Assembly: GCA_028095005.1 (NCBI GenBank) | Contig: CM051462.1 | Location: forward strand, 84,951,846 to 85,015,845 | Direction: 5' to 3' | Length of the DNA stretch: 64,000 bases | Source of the DNA: Rhynchospora pubera | Lineage: Eukaryota > Streptophyta > Magnoliopsida > Poales > Cyperaceae | Program-made: the position numbers and the translations under genes | The notes under the pieces: generated by a model | What the model was told of the DNA's origin: nothing | The model's input: the letters and a program-made list of their open reading frames with translations, nothing else | Database searches by the model: none | Shown: positions 22,980 to 34,937 of the stretch, in pieces | Layout of the letters: every line of letters starts with the position of its first letter | How positions within the stretch are numbered: position 1 is the stretch's first letter

Positions 22980-23378
22980 AGGATTGTTAAAATGCTATGC
23001 ATAGCACGGATAACTTTCGTGCTACGGATTCGTTCTTGAATTTCATGCTTCAAACAACCGATCCAAACCGTTCATTATTTTTTTCATAGAAATTTCATTA
23101 GAAACCAAAATTTACATTTTTTTTAATTTTTTTACTATTTTTCTCAGATTTTTTAAAATACTTAATCTAATAAATTATGGACCCTTCAATAATAGTGATT
23201 TTAAAACTCTAAGAAAAATAGTAAAAAAAATTTAAAAAATGTAAAATTTGGTTTCTAATGAGATTTCAATATGAAGAAGATAATGAACGGTTTGGATCGG
23301 TTGTTTGAAGCATGAAATTCAAAAATAAATCCGTAGCACGAAGGTCATCCGTGCTATGCATAGCATTTTAGCAATCCT
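22980..23378. mobile_element. Complete foldback MITE (family M2), about 400 bp
   Basis: It begins AGGATTGTTAAAATGCTATG and ends with the inverse. The arms (GATCCAAACCGTTCATTA and its complement) pair almost along the full length. Confidence 0.8.
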
Positions 23379-23385
23379 ATATATT

Positions 23386-23417
23386 ATGATTATTATTATT
23401 ATGATTATTATTATTAC

Positions 23418-23459
<42 letters not shown>
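23386..23459. repeat. (TTA)n microsatellite
   Basis: Imperfect TTA/ATT repeats of about 70 bp. A short version sits at the equivalent place upstream of copy D (40660-40675). This is the left edge of the B/D duplicated block. Confidence 0.9.
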
Positions 23460-23460
<1 letters not shown>

Positions 23461-24975
23461 AATTTATGACGTGCGATATATCATATATGCAAAAAAAAAG
23501 ACCATGGTATCAAAGACGGGTAATACTTTTCTTAGTCCTTAAATATTAATGCGTTGTCTACAAATTATTATCATGAGCAAAACATTCCTATAAGAAAAAA
23601 AAATAGAAATGGAGTTTTATCAGCGAATCATTAGGAAAAAAAAAAATGAAAAATTAGCGAGCATGGTAGGTGTGTGCTCATGTTTTTGAAATTACTCCCT
23701 TACTATTTACTGAAGTCGTACTGACTTGGCTCAGTATATAAAGTTTATATACGAGGCTTATAATTTATATTTACTAATTTTGACTTAGCAAAAAACTTGG
23801 CAACATTTTAGACATCTATTATATGTAGGAAACTACTAAAAGTTAATGTGATGAGAAAAAAAAGATTAAGGAATTTTCTTATATTTTATGACCGAACCAT
23901 AAATATAACCAAGACATCTTTTTTTCTGTTGCTTATTCTTTTCTAATTTTTATATCACTCCTCATGAATATGGAAATTAAATTATATCTGAAGTTCTATA
24001 CATAAAAGAATCAAAACATTATACGGCAAGTTGATATTCAGAATAAGTTAAAAATTTATTTATCAATTTTAAGTGCATAATATTGGCATAATACAATTCA
24101 TGATTATTTTCCATATAAATGTGATGATGTTGGATTAGTTATTTAAACATATAAAGTCTCGTATTAAAATGTTGTATTTCTCAAGCACCTCAAGTTTATT
24201 CTTACAATGTAATTTTAATCTAACTTAACTAACCCAATCCAAATATAACTTAGTGCACTTAATTTGAATATGCAAAATAACACCTAAATTATCCAGTCGG
24301 TCACTATATTTTGAATCAAGCAATCCTAGCGAAACGAATATTTATGTCGGTTCAATCTTGATATATAATAATCCAAACCTGCATAATTCGAGGTATTAAT
24401 TAGTAATTGGAAATTTGAAATTAATCACAAAAGAACTAGTCTGAGATCAGACTCTCATACTTATCTGAGCCGGGGATGTTATCAAATTCCAATTAGATTA
24501 ATCCAAATAACTGGATTATTTGCCTGATTTTCTAGAGAGTGTACTCATATCGTAATATATAATAACGTTTTTTCTAAAAATTTATATAGATACATGAATG
24601 CTAATCGGAGTAAATAAAAATATAGTTGTGCTTGAAATAACCCATAGATAATATTTTGTGTTAGTTATACTGTTTGGACATATGTACACTAATTTAATGA
24701 TTTTGGATGTCTCTATCATAGACATTATAAAAATGCGCAGAATTTTATTTATTAATTTCTGAAGACTGACCGCAAAATAAAATGATAAGAATTCAATAAT
24801 TTTTGTGTGCACATAGCGTACACGTGTAGCATTTATATCTAGCCAGAAAACAGCTGGCGTTAGATCCTTCTCTCAGTAAAATATCATAGTTTCTTTAATC
24901 AAGTAAGGATGCAATCATTTTTTTAATTCAAAGCTTGACTAATCTTGAATATAAAAATCTCAGAATGTTATCACC
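23460..24975. repeat. Duplicated upstream flank of RNase copy B (partner 40676-42609)
   Basis: This AT-rich, gene-free segment starts AATTTATGACGTGCGATATA and is nearly identical to the flank of copy D. The copy D version has an extra MITE at 41767-42155 and a few small indels. I see no coding sequence. Confidence 0.8.
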
Positions 24976-25068
24976 GGCTTACACTCAAAAGTAATACGTG
25001 CGGATTGGTGTGGTGGTGTGATATGCTCCGCATCTCTCCACTCTAATCGTGCCTATAAATACATGCGA
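24976..25068 (+). promoter_or_regulatory. Proximal promoter of RNase copy B, TATA box at 25053-25061
   Basis: It has the conserved GGCTTACACTCAAAAGTAAT block, then GCATCTCTCCACTCTAA and CTATAAATA. The TATA box lies about 90 bp before the ATG. Confidence 0.7.
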
Positions 25069-25144
25069 GGTTTTTATCTCAATTCACAGACTTAAGAGAT
25101 CATTTGGAAGTTTGAACTTACATATCTATTAAAAAGAGTAAACG

Positions 25145-26613
25145 ATGAAAAGCGCTACAGCAATTATTTTGGCGGTTGCCTTCCTTCTAACATTCGAATC
25201 TAGTGTACAAGCCTACGATTTCTTCTACTTTGTTCAGCAGGTATATACATACACACAAACATACATCTTTCTGTATGCCAGGTACATCACATTACCATAG
25301 AATCCTGAATCTTTTTTCCATAATTGAGCCCTTTTATCTCAAGTCGAAACCAGAACAGCCACCCCCCAGACATGCATTCATTCCAATTAAATAAATTTTT
25401 TTTTTAATGAGATTTCAAATAAAATTAATAATGCACATGATGCTTGATTTCTCAAGGTAAAATTTGTTGGGATAGCATTACATCTCAGCTGATTTTCTTA
25501 AATTAATCACTTAATGAGTTCCTGGTCACAATAGTAGATGTTAACAATTTGTTGGGATAGCATTAATGAATGACGACTCTACAACTAATTTTAATGAAAC
25601 AGTGGCCTGGATCATATTGTGATACCAGCTCCGGCTGTTGCTACCCAACTTATGGAAAACCCCAATCAGATTTTGCTATTTATGGTCTCTGGCCGTACTA
25701 TACTAATGGTACTTATCCATCTAACTGTGACTCCAACAATCCTTTTAATGCAACGAAGGTAATTTATCTTGTTCATCTATGTTTCAAAGTTACCAATTAA
25801 AATACTTAAATAACCCAACATCCCGTGTGACGTATGTCAAATCATCTATCACCTGTAATATTATCTAATCCCTTCGGCTCAAGTGCATTTTAGCATTAAA
25901 GTTCATCCATTGATCGACGAGTTAGCTTATTTGACATGCATAAACTTATTACAATGAGAGTGGTATTTATTCTTTGAAAATTGAAGTGATCATACTGCTT
26001 GGAGTGGACCTTTCTGTCTTGTTAAGTTTATAAGTTCCAAGTGACAAAAAATAAAATGTTTTAACCTACAAAGAAATCCTTCATTACTGGAAACATACAT
26101 CGTGCTTGCAGATTCAAGATATACAAAGTAGCTTACAAACCAACTGGCCATCGCTGTATTGCCCGAGCAGTAACAGTAGCTCTCTTTGGACAAATGAATG
26201 GGCCACACATGGAACTTGCTCTGAAACTGTGTTAGATGAGCATGCTTACTTCCAAGATGCTCTTTCTTTCAAGAACCAAACTTTTCTTCTTCAGTGTCTT
26301 AAATCCAAAGGTAATACAAAATATGTACTATAAGTATATATAGCCTTATTAAAAGTACTAACTTGTTCAGTAAATTTCTACAGCTATTACGCCAAATGGT
26401 GGATCATACATGCTCGACAGCATTACCAATGCTATCACCTCATGCGTCGGCCATGTACCAGGGATTGGGTGCAACAAGGATTCATCGGGTCGTTACCAAT
26501 TGGATCTGGTGTACCTTTGTATCAACCAATCTGGTACACTTCTGATGGATTGCCCTGTTTATCCATCAAGTGGATGTGGTTCATCATCAGCAGTCTACTT
26601 CCCTTCGTTCTGA
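25145..26613 (+). CDS. RNase T2-family secreted protein, copy B (CAS I His replaced by Tyr)
   Basis: Exons 25145-25240, 25603-25758, 26112-26310 and 26384-26613, all with GT-AG introns, give 226 aa, the normal length of an S-like RNase T2. Residues 1-23 are a signal peptide; the mature protein begins YDFFYFVQQWPGSYC, the family start. CAS I reads FAIYGLWP, so the catalytic His is Tyr59. CAS II reads EWATHGTC, keeping Glu113 and His117 but with Thr116 where Lys is usual. The cysteine set typical of the family appears complete, and there are sequons at N67 and N81. Loss of the CAS I His should abolish or greatly reduce RNA cleavage. RNase-related storage proteins of ginseng and Calystegia are precedents for inactive members. 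Storage or defence is an inference. The protein is probably secreted or vacuolar. Confidence 0.9.
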
Positions 26614-26821
26614 TGTTGTTGGAAGTGGAGGTGGGATGTGATCATGGTCTCACAGCTTGATCCCGTCCCAGATGAAAAAATGCCGCGTTCTTGTGAGTTT
26701 CTGTTGTGAATTAATAGTGTCTGCATTTTGAGTTGTTGCAAGACAATAATTCGAGTTTTGCGTTTTCTTTTTTTTGTACATATGTAATAAGAGCATTGGG
26801 ATAACAAGACAATAAATACCA

Positions 26822-27010
26822 TGTGGTCTAGTAGGTTGGTAAGAGCATTTGGCTCTTTTAATAGGTTCAGGATTCAAGTCCGCATGCTTGCGATAGATTT
26901 CATGAGCCAGCGTAAAATTTCAGCCATTTATATGAGAAATGACCAAGGTTGGGTGTCATTTCTAGCCTACCCCAACCTTGGTTGGTATAAAAGGCTCGAA
27001 CTTTACTTTT
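26822..27010 (+). mobile_element. tRNA-derived SINE relic (partner 44452-44640)
   Basis: It begins with a tRNA-Lys-like head: an A-box-like TGGTCTAGTAGGTTGG and a B-box-like GGATTCAAGTCC. A body with no cloverleaf 3' half follows (GCCAGCGTAAAATTTCAGCC). It is present downstream of both B and D, so it predates their duplication. Confidence 0.55.
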
Positions 27011-27493
27011 ATGTAATAATGGAAACATTTAGAGTGATTTTTTGAGAGGGTTTTAAGATGCTTGTTTATATTATAATGACTGATCTTCTGGTTTTCTCAT
27101 ATTAACAAAAATTGCTTTTGCAATTTTTTTTTATATAACTGCATTGAAGCTCATAGAAACACTGGCCAAAACCATACGGTTCTACAATTAATCATCGGTT
27201 CTTATACACCAAACTATGTGCCTATTATGTTCCTAGTTTTCGATTCTTGGAACTTTATTTGTGACCAGGTAAAGGCATCCTCAATATATTTGTGCTTTCT
27301 TGTAATTTTTCTCGAGTTTCAGATTCTAAAGTGTGACGCTGAGAACATTTAACATTTTGTGTTATGACTAGGTCAATGCAATATAAGTTTTCTGAGAAAT
27401 CGGTCTGACAAATTTCTATATGATGAACCGGCCGCCTTTTATGTTTCCCTTTATTTTGTAACTCGAAACCTGTGGGTTGAGTTACGCTTCATA
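27011..27493. repeat. Duplicated 3' flank of copy B (partner 44641-45125)
   Basis: It is nearly identical to the flank of copy D, and similarity ends exactly at the CACTA terminus. It contains a short open stretch with a splice-like end (near 27190-27270), but nothing I can call a gene. Confidence 0.75.
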
Positions 27494-28456
27494 CACTACC
27501 ACAAAAAAGACCTTTTGTAACGGGACATCTGTAACGGTTTTTATAAAAACCGTTATAGATTTTGCTAATGGCAGCGCTGTAAATATATGCTATACTAATC
27601 TGTAACCGTTATTATATAATAACCGTTACTATTTTTCTGTCAAAAAAAGAAATAGTCCGTCAACAAACCTATAACGGATTTTATTAAATAACCGTTATAG
27701 ATTCTATTGTCATTTGTAACGGTTCTTAAGTAACAACCGTTACAGAACATATAGATATTTGCTCTGATATTGATTGGTTCTAGACTCCTTCCTATCTCCT
27801 TTATTTTATCTGCCTCCAACCTAGATCTATCCGCCCTTAATCTTCATTCTTCCTCTTTCTTTTTTCCCTTCGATTTCTCTCTCTTTTGTCATCGATCTTC
27901 TCTATCTCACCGGCAGTCATTGCCGCTTCATCCAACTTGGTCTGCCACCACCACCTCGTGCTCAACTCCTCTTCTCCGCGCCCGATCCTACACCGTTCGC
28001 ACTCGGAGCACTCTGCCTTCTCGCATACCCTAGCTAAAACCACCTCACCGTCAACATCTCCACTATCTCCTCCTCGCCTCAACCCGTTTACTACGCCCTG
28101 CCATGGCCAATTTCCTTCTTCTTTCTCTCTTTTCTACAAACCCCAGATCTGGTTTTTCATTCTCCTGCCAAGACCATCGAAGGAGAGAAAGTCGACTATC
28201 TCAATCTACCCATCTACCGTCCATTTCGAAGCAGCGAGGCCTTAAGTGAGTCGATTTTTTTTTCATTTTGTTTCGATCTGCTTTGTTTGTCTAAATCCCT
28301 TTTCCCGTGTTCTCTTAGACTTTTCATCGAACAATTAGTGTGCACAGTGCACTTTGGATTTTTAATGGTTCTTGATGGTTATTTTGTTTCAGAGCATACT
28401 TTCATTGTGCTGGATAATGATCTCATTCATGGAGATTTTATTCCTGGTAATCCACA
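27494..28456 (+). mobile_element. CACTA (En/Spm-type) transposon, 5' end only
   Basis: The terminus CACTACCACAAAAAAGACC is followed by repeated sub-terminal motifs (AACCGTTATAGATT, TAACGGTT and their inverses, 27510-27750), the normal CACTA layout. A CT-rich gene-like 5' region (27780-28240) and a possible donor (about 28246) follow. The other end (TAGTG) is not found. A Copia LTR interrupts the element at 28457. The comparison with copy D places the insertion point at 27493/27494. No transposase domain is recognisable. Confidence 0.75.
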
Positions 28457-28661
28457 TGTTGAAGGTTCGTTACACTTAAATACTTTTATTGATTTTCTCT
28501 CTCTTTACAAAGCAGTACACACAATCTATATATACTTGATATCAAAAAACAACATATAATAATATTACATCTTTCTATATATTGAAAACAAATCTTCCCT
28601 AAATTTCTAAGATTGCTTGATATCTCTAGCTGATTTTATCTCTCATATCATTCCCGTAATA
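28457..28661 (-). mobile_element. Copia retrotransposon, 3' LTR (minus-strand element)
   Basis: On the plus strand it starts TGTTGAAGGTTCG (inverse of a CGAACCTTCAACA LTR end) and ends at CCCGTAATA next to CTCCCCCTCAAG, whose complement is the typical Copia polypurine tract. The length is about 205 bp. No partner LTR is present, because the 5' end of the element is lost at 32268/32269. The boundaries are approximate. Confidence 0.6.
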
Positions 28662-29502
28662 CTCCCCCTCAAGTTGAGCATGAAGATTCAGAATGCCCAA
28701 CTTGCCAAGTAGATAGTGAAACTGTCGCTTGCCAAGTGCCTTTGTGAATATGTCAGCAAGCTGCTCATTGGTGCGGACGTGGGAAGCAACTATGCACCTG
28801 GCCTGGATCTGATCCCGCACGAAATGACAATCAATCTCAATATGTTTTGTCCTCTCATGAAAAACAGGATTTGCTGCTATATGGAGAGCTGCTTGACTAT
28901 CACACATCATTTTCATTGGTTGAGTATGTGAAACTCCAAGAGATTGAAGAAGTGATTTGAGCCAAGTCAATTCGCTAGCTGTAGTAGCCATTGACCTGTA
29001 TTCTGCTTCTGCTGAAGATCGAGATACAGTATGCTGCTTTTTAGTCTTCCATGAAATGGGTGATGTTCTCAGCATCACAAAATATCCGGTCAAAGGCCGT
29101 CTAGTCAATGGGCATGTTGCCCAATCTGAATCACAATACCCATATAAAGTCAAATTGCTATTGGCACGCAATAGAATTCCTTGTCCCGGACTTCCCTTCA
29201 AATAACGCATGACACGAATGGCTGCATCATAATGAACATCAAGGGGGTGCATGCATGAATTGTGCTAGTATATGCACTGAGTTTTCCAGATGCAATGGAC
29301 AAATTGTGATTTTGCTCAATAGGAAAAGCCGTTGGTTTCCCACCTAAAAGTCCACACTCAGCCACAATATCAAAAGTATATTTCCTTTGGCACAAGTAAA
29401 GTCCTGTCGGGTTTCGTGCTATCTCAATACCAAGAAAATATTTGAGTGCACCCAAATCCTTCATATGAAAAGTGCAACTCAAATACTGCTTGAACTGCAT
29501 AT
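28626..29502 (-). pseudogene. Copia polyprotein: reverse transcriptase C-terminus and RNase H
   Basis: On the minus strand, 29500 down to about 29250 reads FHMKDLGALKYFLGIEIAR, the late Copia reverse transcriptase block. After a frame change near 29250, a 208-codon frame carries RNase H (YCDSDWATCPLTRRPLTGY, SRSSAEAEYRSMA, KHIEIDCHFVRD) and the C-terminal end. The first two thirds of the reverse transcriptase, including the YVDD active site, are missing. Their place is taken by the inverted gag-integrase segment. It is not functional. Confidence 0.9.
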
Positions 29503-31896
29503 GCTAATGGCAATTCTACTCGTATTCATCAACTCAAGGCGGACATCACGGCTGCAAAACAACAAGGGCAGAGTGTTGTTGCCTACTACACACGACTCAA
29601 AAGCATGTGGGATGAACTCAGCATCTATCTTAAGGTGCCGATGTGCACGTGTCAGGGGTGCACCTGTAACATGGCTAAGGATCTTGTTAAGGAGTGTGAA
29701 GATGAGAAAACTCATCAGTTTCTTATGGGACTTGATGATGTTGTTTTTAAGAATGTAAGGTCGCATATTTTGAGCATGGAATCGCTTCCTAATTTGAATA
29801 AGGTGTATTCTCTGGTGATCCAAGAGGAGCGCCATAGGACTATTGCTCATGGTAAAGAAGAGCGGACCGATGCAGTTGGATTTGCAGTTCAAACGTCTAA
29901 ACCACGTGATGGGCTGCAGATGGATCGCAGTGCAACTAAATATGGGTCAGGTGAATGGCCGGTATGCTCCTATTGTAGCAAAAGTGGCCATGAAAAGGCG
30001 CAATGCTATGAGTTGATCGGTTAACCAGAAGGCTGGGGTCGTGGAGGTCGTGAAAGTCGTGGAGGACGAAGCGGTGGACGAGGTGGAAGAGGCCGTGGAC
30101 ATGCATATGCAAATGCAGTTCAGGGTGCAGGCGCATCTGGTGCGGGTGCATCCGCCGCTACAGGTGCATCCGGTTCAAGTGCTTCGAGTGCAGGCGCATC
30201 CGGTGCAGTCTCTATACCCGATCTCTCTGATGCCTAGCTCCAACAAATCATAGCTATTATAGCTAAATCCAATATAGGTGCATCCAATGAAAAGTTGAAT
30301 GGTAAGATACTAGAGTTGGATAGCGGAGCATCCCATCACATGACAGGCGATTTTTCTTGCCGTCATAATGTTTGTACTATAAATCCTACAACCGTTGGAC
30401 TTCCAAATGGTGAGCAAACAGTGGCAAAAACACGAAGGGGATGTTGTCCTAAGTGAAGGATTTGTCCTTGAAAGGGTGTTATATGTTCCTAGTTTGGAAT
30501 GCAACCTTATTTCTATTAGCAAGTTAGTTAGCACCAAAACTTGCCTTGTTACATTTACTAATGAGCTTTGTCTTATTCAGGACCATGGTACGAGGACGTT
30601 GATTGATGTGCGTGAGCAAAAAGATGGGGTCTACTGTTATCATCGGGGTGCATCTGGAAAAGCTTTTCATGTGAGCCGAAAATGACCTTATGACTTATGG
30701 CATCAATGCACGGGGCATCCTTCTAGGCAGATAACTTTACTTTTGGCTGGATTTAGTAATAATAATGTTTCTAAAGATATTTGTGAGATTTGTATGAGAG
30801 CTAAGAAAACTCGAGATGTTTTTCATGATAGTTTGAATAAAGCATCCAATTCTTTTGATCTTATATAGTGTGATATTTGGGGGCCATATCGTGTTGGTTC
30901 CCACTGTGGTGCACACTATTTTCTAACTATTGTGGATGATTATACACGTGCTGTGTGGGTTTATTTGATGGCTGAAAAGAGTGAGACAGGTTTCTTGTTA
31001 CAATCTTTTTGTAAAATGGTTCAAACACAGTTTGGAGTAACTGTTAAATGCATTAGAAGTGATAACGGGTTGGAATTTCAATCGCACCACATGAAACAAT
31101 TTTATGCTGATTCTGGAATTTTGCACCAAACATCTTGTGTTTTCACTCCTCAACAAAATGGTAGAGTGGGAAGAAAACATCGTCATATTCTCAATATAGC
31201 TAGAGCATTGCGGTTTCAAGCAAATTTACCACTTGAGTTTTGGGGAGAATGTGTCCTCACTGCTGCCTACTTAATCAACCGGACACCCACTCAAGTATTG
31301 GAAAATAAAACCCCTTATGAGCTGCTATTCAATAAACCGCCTTCTTATGCAGCTCTAAGAAACTTTGGATGCTTGTGTTATATTAAATCGTGCACTTCTG
31401 ACAAATTTGAAAGTAAAAGTAGAAAATGGGCATTTGTTGGATATCCATATGGAAAGAAGGGATGGAAGGTGTTTGATTTGGAAACTGAAGAGTTTGTCAT
31501 TTCTCGAGATGTTGTTTTTTGTGAGGACAAGTATCCTTTTTCTGAGATAGGATCTGAGAGTGCACCCGCATTGGGTCTCTCAGGTCAGAATGCACCTAGA
31601 GTGGGTCAAAGTGATGATGCACCATTTATACAGCTCACAAGTAGACCAATTGAACATCTGCTAAATGATGAGCGTGTGGAAGCAAGGGGGAGTAGTCCTG
31701 ATTTTGATGACTCTGAATCCAGTAAGAGTGCACCCTCATTGGATCACAGTGCACCCGTATCGGGTCACAATGCACCCGCATCGTCCGGTGAGAGTGCACC
31801 CGTATCGACCGGCGAGGGTCCGCCCGCATCGGGTCACAGTGCACCCGCATCATCTGGTGAGAGTGAGCCCGCATCGGGTCACAATGCACCCGCATC
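29503..31896 (+). pseudogene. Copia gag (C-terminal) - protease - integrase segment, inverted relative to the rest of the element
   Basis: On the plus strand, gag starts abruptly mid-domain (NGNSTRIHQLKADITAAKQ), with a zinc knuckle CSYCSKSGHEKAQC (about 29970), a glycine/arginine-rich and then alanine/serine-rich tail, and a protease LELDSGASHHMTG (30314-30350). Integrase follows, with VDDYTRAVWVYL, SDNGLEFQ and the NRTPT block (30930-31350). Lesions are stops at 30022, 30234 and 30867 and a frameshift near 30430. After integrase, a repetitive spacer encodes SAPASSGE/SGHNAP-type repeats (31550-31895). Its two missing partners lie on the opposite strand on either side: the gag N-terminus at 31897-32268 and the reverse transcriptase end at 28626-29502. 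Confidence 0.9.
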
Positions 31897-32268
31897 GTCC
31901 CATAGCTCCTTCACCGTCTCTGCATATGCTATGCTCGGTTGAAGTGCAGAACCAATTGAATTAAAGAGCCAAGACACCAACATGGAGTTGCAAGGCCCCC
32001 ACAAGCTTGCCTCTGGTGCACCCGCATCCGGAGGTTGCATCACTGAACCATCGATGAAGCCAAGCTTGTTTTTGGCACGAAGCGCATTTCGCATGGCCTT
32101 ATGCCACAAATCATAGTTTTCGCCCTTCAACACACAGGAGCTAATCATGGTTCCTGGGTTATCCGACGGGTAAAGAAAGAAAGGAGACGACCCATCGATA
32201 ATTTTGGACGAAATCGTCGATCCTTTGTTACCTACGCCGTCGCCACTGCCGTCGCCGCTGCCTGCCAA
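31897..32268 (-). pseudogene. Copia gag N-terminus
   Basis: On the minus strand the frame starts ATG at 32268 (glycine/serine/aspartate-rich), then carries the gag core LKGENYDLWHKAMRNALRAK, GFIDGSV and SWLFNSIG, and ends with ETVKELWDD at the inversion junction. The next expected residues are found on the plus strand at about 29505. The start codon abuts satellite array 2 directly, so the 5' LTR and leader are missing. Confidence 0.85.
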
Positions 32269-34922
32269 GGATGTTGATTATTGTGATGGAATGAAATAGA
32301 ATGAATCCAAAAACGATTGAAATGCTCAAATAAAACTCAGAATTGCATTATCTGCACTTTATATGTGTAATTACCATGTATAATCCATTATTTTTAAACA
32401 AAATAACATATTAATAATATTCTAGATAGTATAAAAGAGTTTAAATGTAGATTATTGTGATGAAATGACATATAATGAATACAGAAACAATTGAAATGCA
32501 CAAATGATAATCATAATTGCATTATTTGCACTTTATATGAGTAATTAACATGTATAATTCAATATTTTCGAACAAATAACATATGAATCATATTCTGGAC
32601 AGTATAATGAGTTTCAATGTAGATTATTGTTTTGAAATGACTAAGAATGAATTCAGAATAGATTGAAATAATCAAATGATACTTAGAATTGCATTATCTA
32701 CCATCTATATTCGTAATTAGCATGTATAAATCACATATGTTGAATATTATACTGTATAAAAGATATTAAAAGTAGATTATCATAATAAAATGACTTAGTA
32801 TGAATGCAGAAATGATTCAAATGCTCAAATGATACTCACAAACGCATTATTCTCATTTTATATGCGTAATTGCTTTTTATCATACAATCTTTTTGAACAA
32901 ATAACATATTAATCATATTCTTGACAGTCTAATGAGTTTAAATGTAGATTATTGAGATGAAATGATTTAGAATGAATCCAGAAATGATTAAAATGCACAA
33001 ATGATACTCAGAATTGCGTTATCTTCAATTTATATTCGTAATTACCATGTATAATTCAATATTTTTGAGCAAATAACACATTAATCATATTCTGGACTCT
33101 GTAATGAGTTAAATGTTGATTATTGTGATGAAATGAAATAGAATGAATCCAAAAACGATTGAAATGCTCAAATGAAACTCAGAATAGCATTATTTTGCAC
33201 TTTATATGTGTAATTACCATGTATAATCCATTATTATTAATCAAAACAATATATTAGTCATATTCTAGACTGTATAAAAGAGTTTAAATGTAGATTATTG
33301 TGATGAAATGACATATTATGAATACAAAAACAATTGAAATGCACAAATGATAATCATAATTATATTATTTGTACTTTATATGAGTAATTAACATGTATAA
33401 TCCAATATTTTCAAACAAATAACATATGAATCATATTCTGGACAGTATAATGAGTTTGAATGTAGATTATTGTTTTGAAATGACTAAGAATGAATTCAGA
33501 AAAGGTCTAAATACTCAAATGATACTTAGAATTGCATTATCTACCATCTATATTCGTAATTAGCATGTATAAATCACATATGTTGAATATTATACTGTAT
33601 AAAGATATTAAATGTAGATTATCATAATGAAATGACTTAGTATGAATGCAGAAATGATTCAAATGCTCAAATGATACTTTGAATCGCATTATTCACATTT
33701 TATATGCGTAATTGTTTTTTATCATACAATCTTTGTGAACAAATAACATATTAATCATATTCTAGACTGTCTAATTGCATTATCTTCAATTTATATGAGT
33801 AATTACAATGTATAATTAAATTTTTTTGAGCAAATAACACATTAATCATATTCTGGACTGTATAATGAGTTAAATGTTGATTATTGTGATGAAATGAAAT
33901 AGAATGAATCCAAAAACGATTGATATGCTCAAATGAAACTCAGAATTGGATTATCTGCACTTTATATGTGTAATTACCGTGAATAAATCAATATTTTTTA
34001 ACAAATAACATATTAATCATATTCTAGACTGTATAAAAGAGTTTAAATGTAGATTATCGTGATGAATTGACTTAGAATGAATACAGAAATAATTGAAATG
34101 CTCGAATGATAATCATAATTGCATTATTTGCACTTTATATGAGTAATTAACATGTATAATCCAATATTTTTGAACAAATAAAAAATGAATCATATTCTAG
34201 ACAGTATAATGAGTTTAAATGTAGATTATTGTTTTGAAATGACTAAGAATGAATTCAGAAAAGATTGAAATAATCAAAAGATACTTAGAATTGCATTATC
34301 TACCATTTATATTCGTCATAAGCATGTATAATCCATTCTAAGTCATTTGAATAAATATCATATGATGAATATTATACTGTATAAAGATATTAAATGTAGA
34401 TTATCGTAATGAAATGACTTAGTATGAATGCAGAAACGATTCAAATGCTCAAATGATACTCAGAATGACATTATTCACATTTTATATGCGTAATTGCTTT
34501 TTTATCATACAATCTAATCATATTCTAGCCAGTCTAATGAGTTTAAATGTAGATTATTGAGATCAAATGATTTAGGATGAATCCAGAAACGATTAAAATG
34601 CGCAAATGATACTGAGAATTGCATTATCTTCAATTTATATGCGTAATTACCTTATGTAATTCAATATTTTTGAGCAAATAACACACGAATCATATTCTCG
34701 ACTGTATATTGTGTTAAATGTTAATTATTGTGATGAAATGAAATAGAATGAATCCAAAAACGATTGAAATGCTAAAATAAAACTCAGAATTGTATTATCT
34801 GCACTTTATATGTGTAATTACCGTGTATATCCAATATTATTGAACAAATAGCTTTTTAATCATATTCTAGACGGTATAAAAGAGTTTAAATGTAGATTAT
34901 TGTGATGAAATGACTTAGAGTC
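32269..34922. repeat. Satellite-like tandem array 2 (same family and phase as array 1)
   Basis: About 16 monomers of the array 1 repeat, in the same orientation, again in five-monomer units. The marker monomer starts near 32768, 33610 and 34392, spacings of 842 and 782; the shorter unit has an internal deletion near 33775. It begins directly at the Copia gag start codon and ends at a fusion with the RNase 3' flank (34922-34938), just as array 1 does. Confidence 0.9.
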
Positions 34923-34937
34923 TGTGACTTAGAGTCT

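Noticed and set aside
26822..26890. Functional tRNA-Lys gene
   Set aside because: A- and B-box-like sequences are present, but no acceptor stem or full cloverleaf can be drawn; a SINE head fits better. The same holds for 44452-44520.
27770..28245. Serine/proline-rich coding exons
   Set aside because: A CT-rich tract in the CACTA 5' region, with no domain and overlapping frames on both strands.
31635..31964. Proline/histidine/arginine-rich proteins in other frames of the Copia spacer
   Set aside because: They are shadow frames of the GCACCCGCATC repeat.
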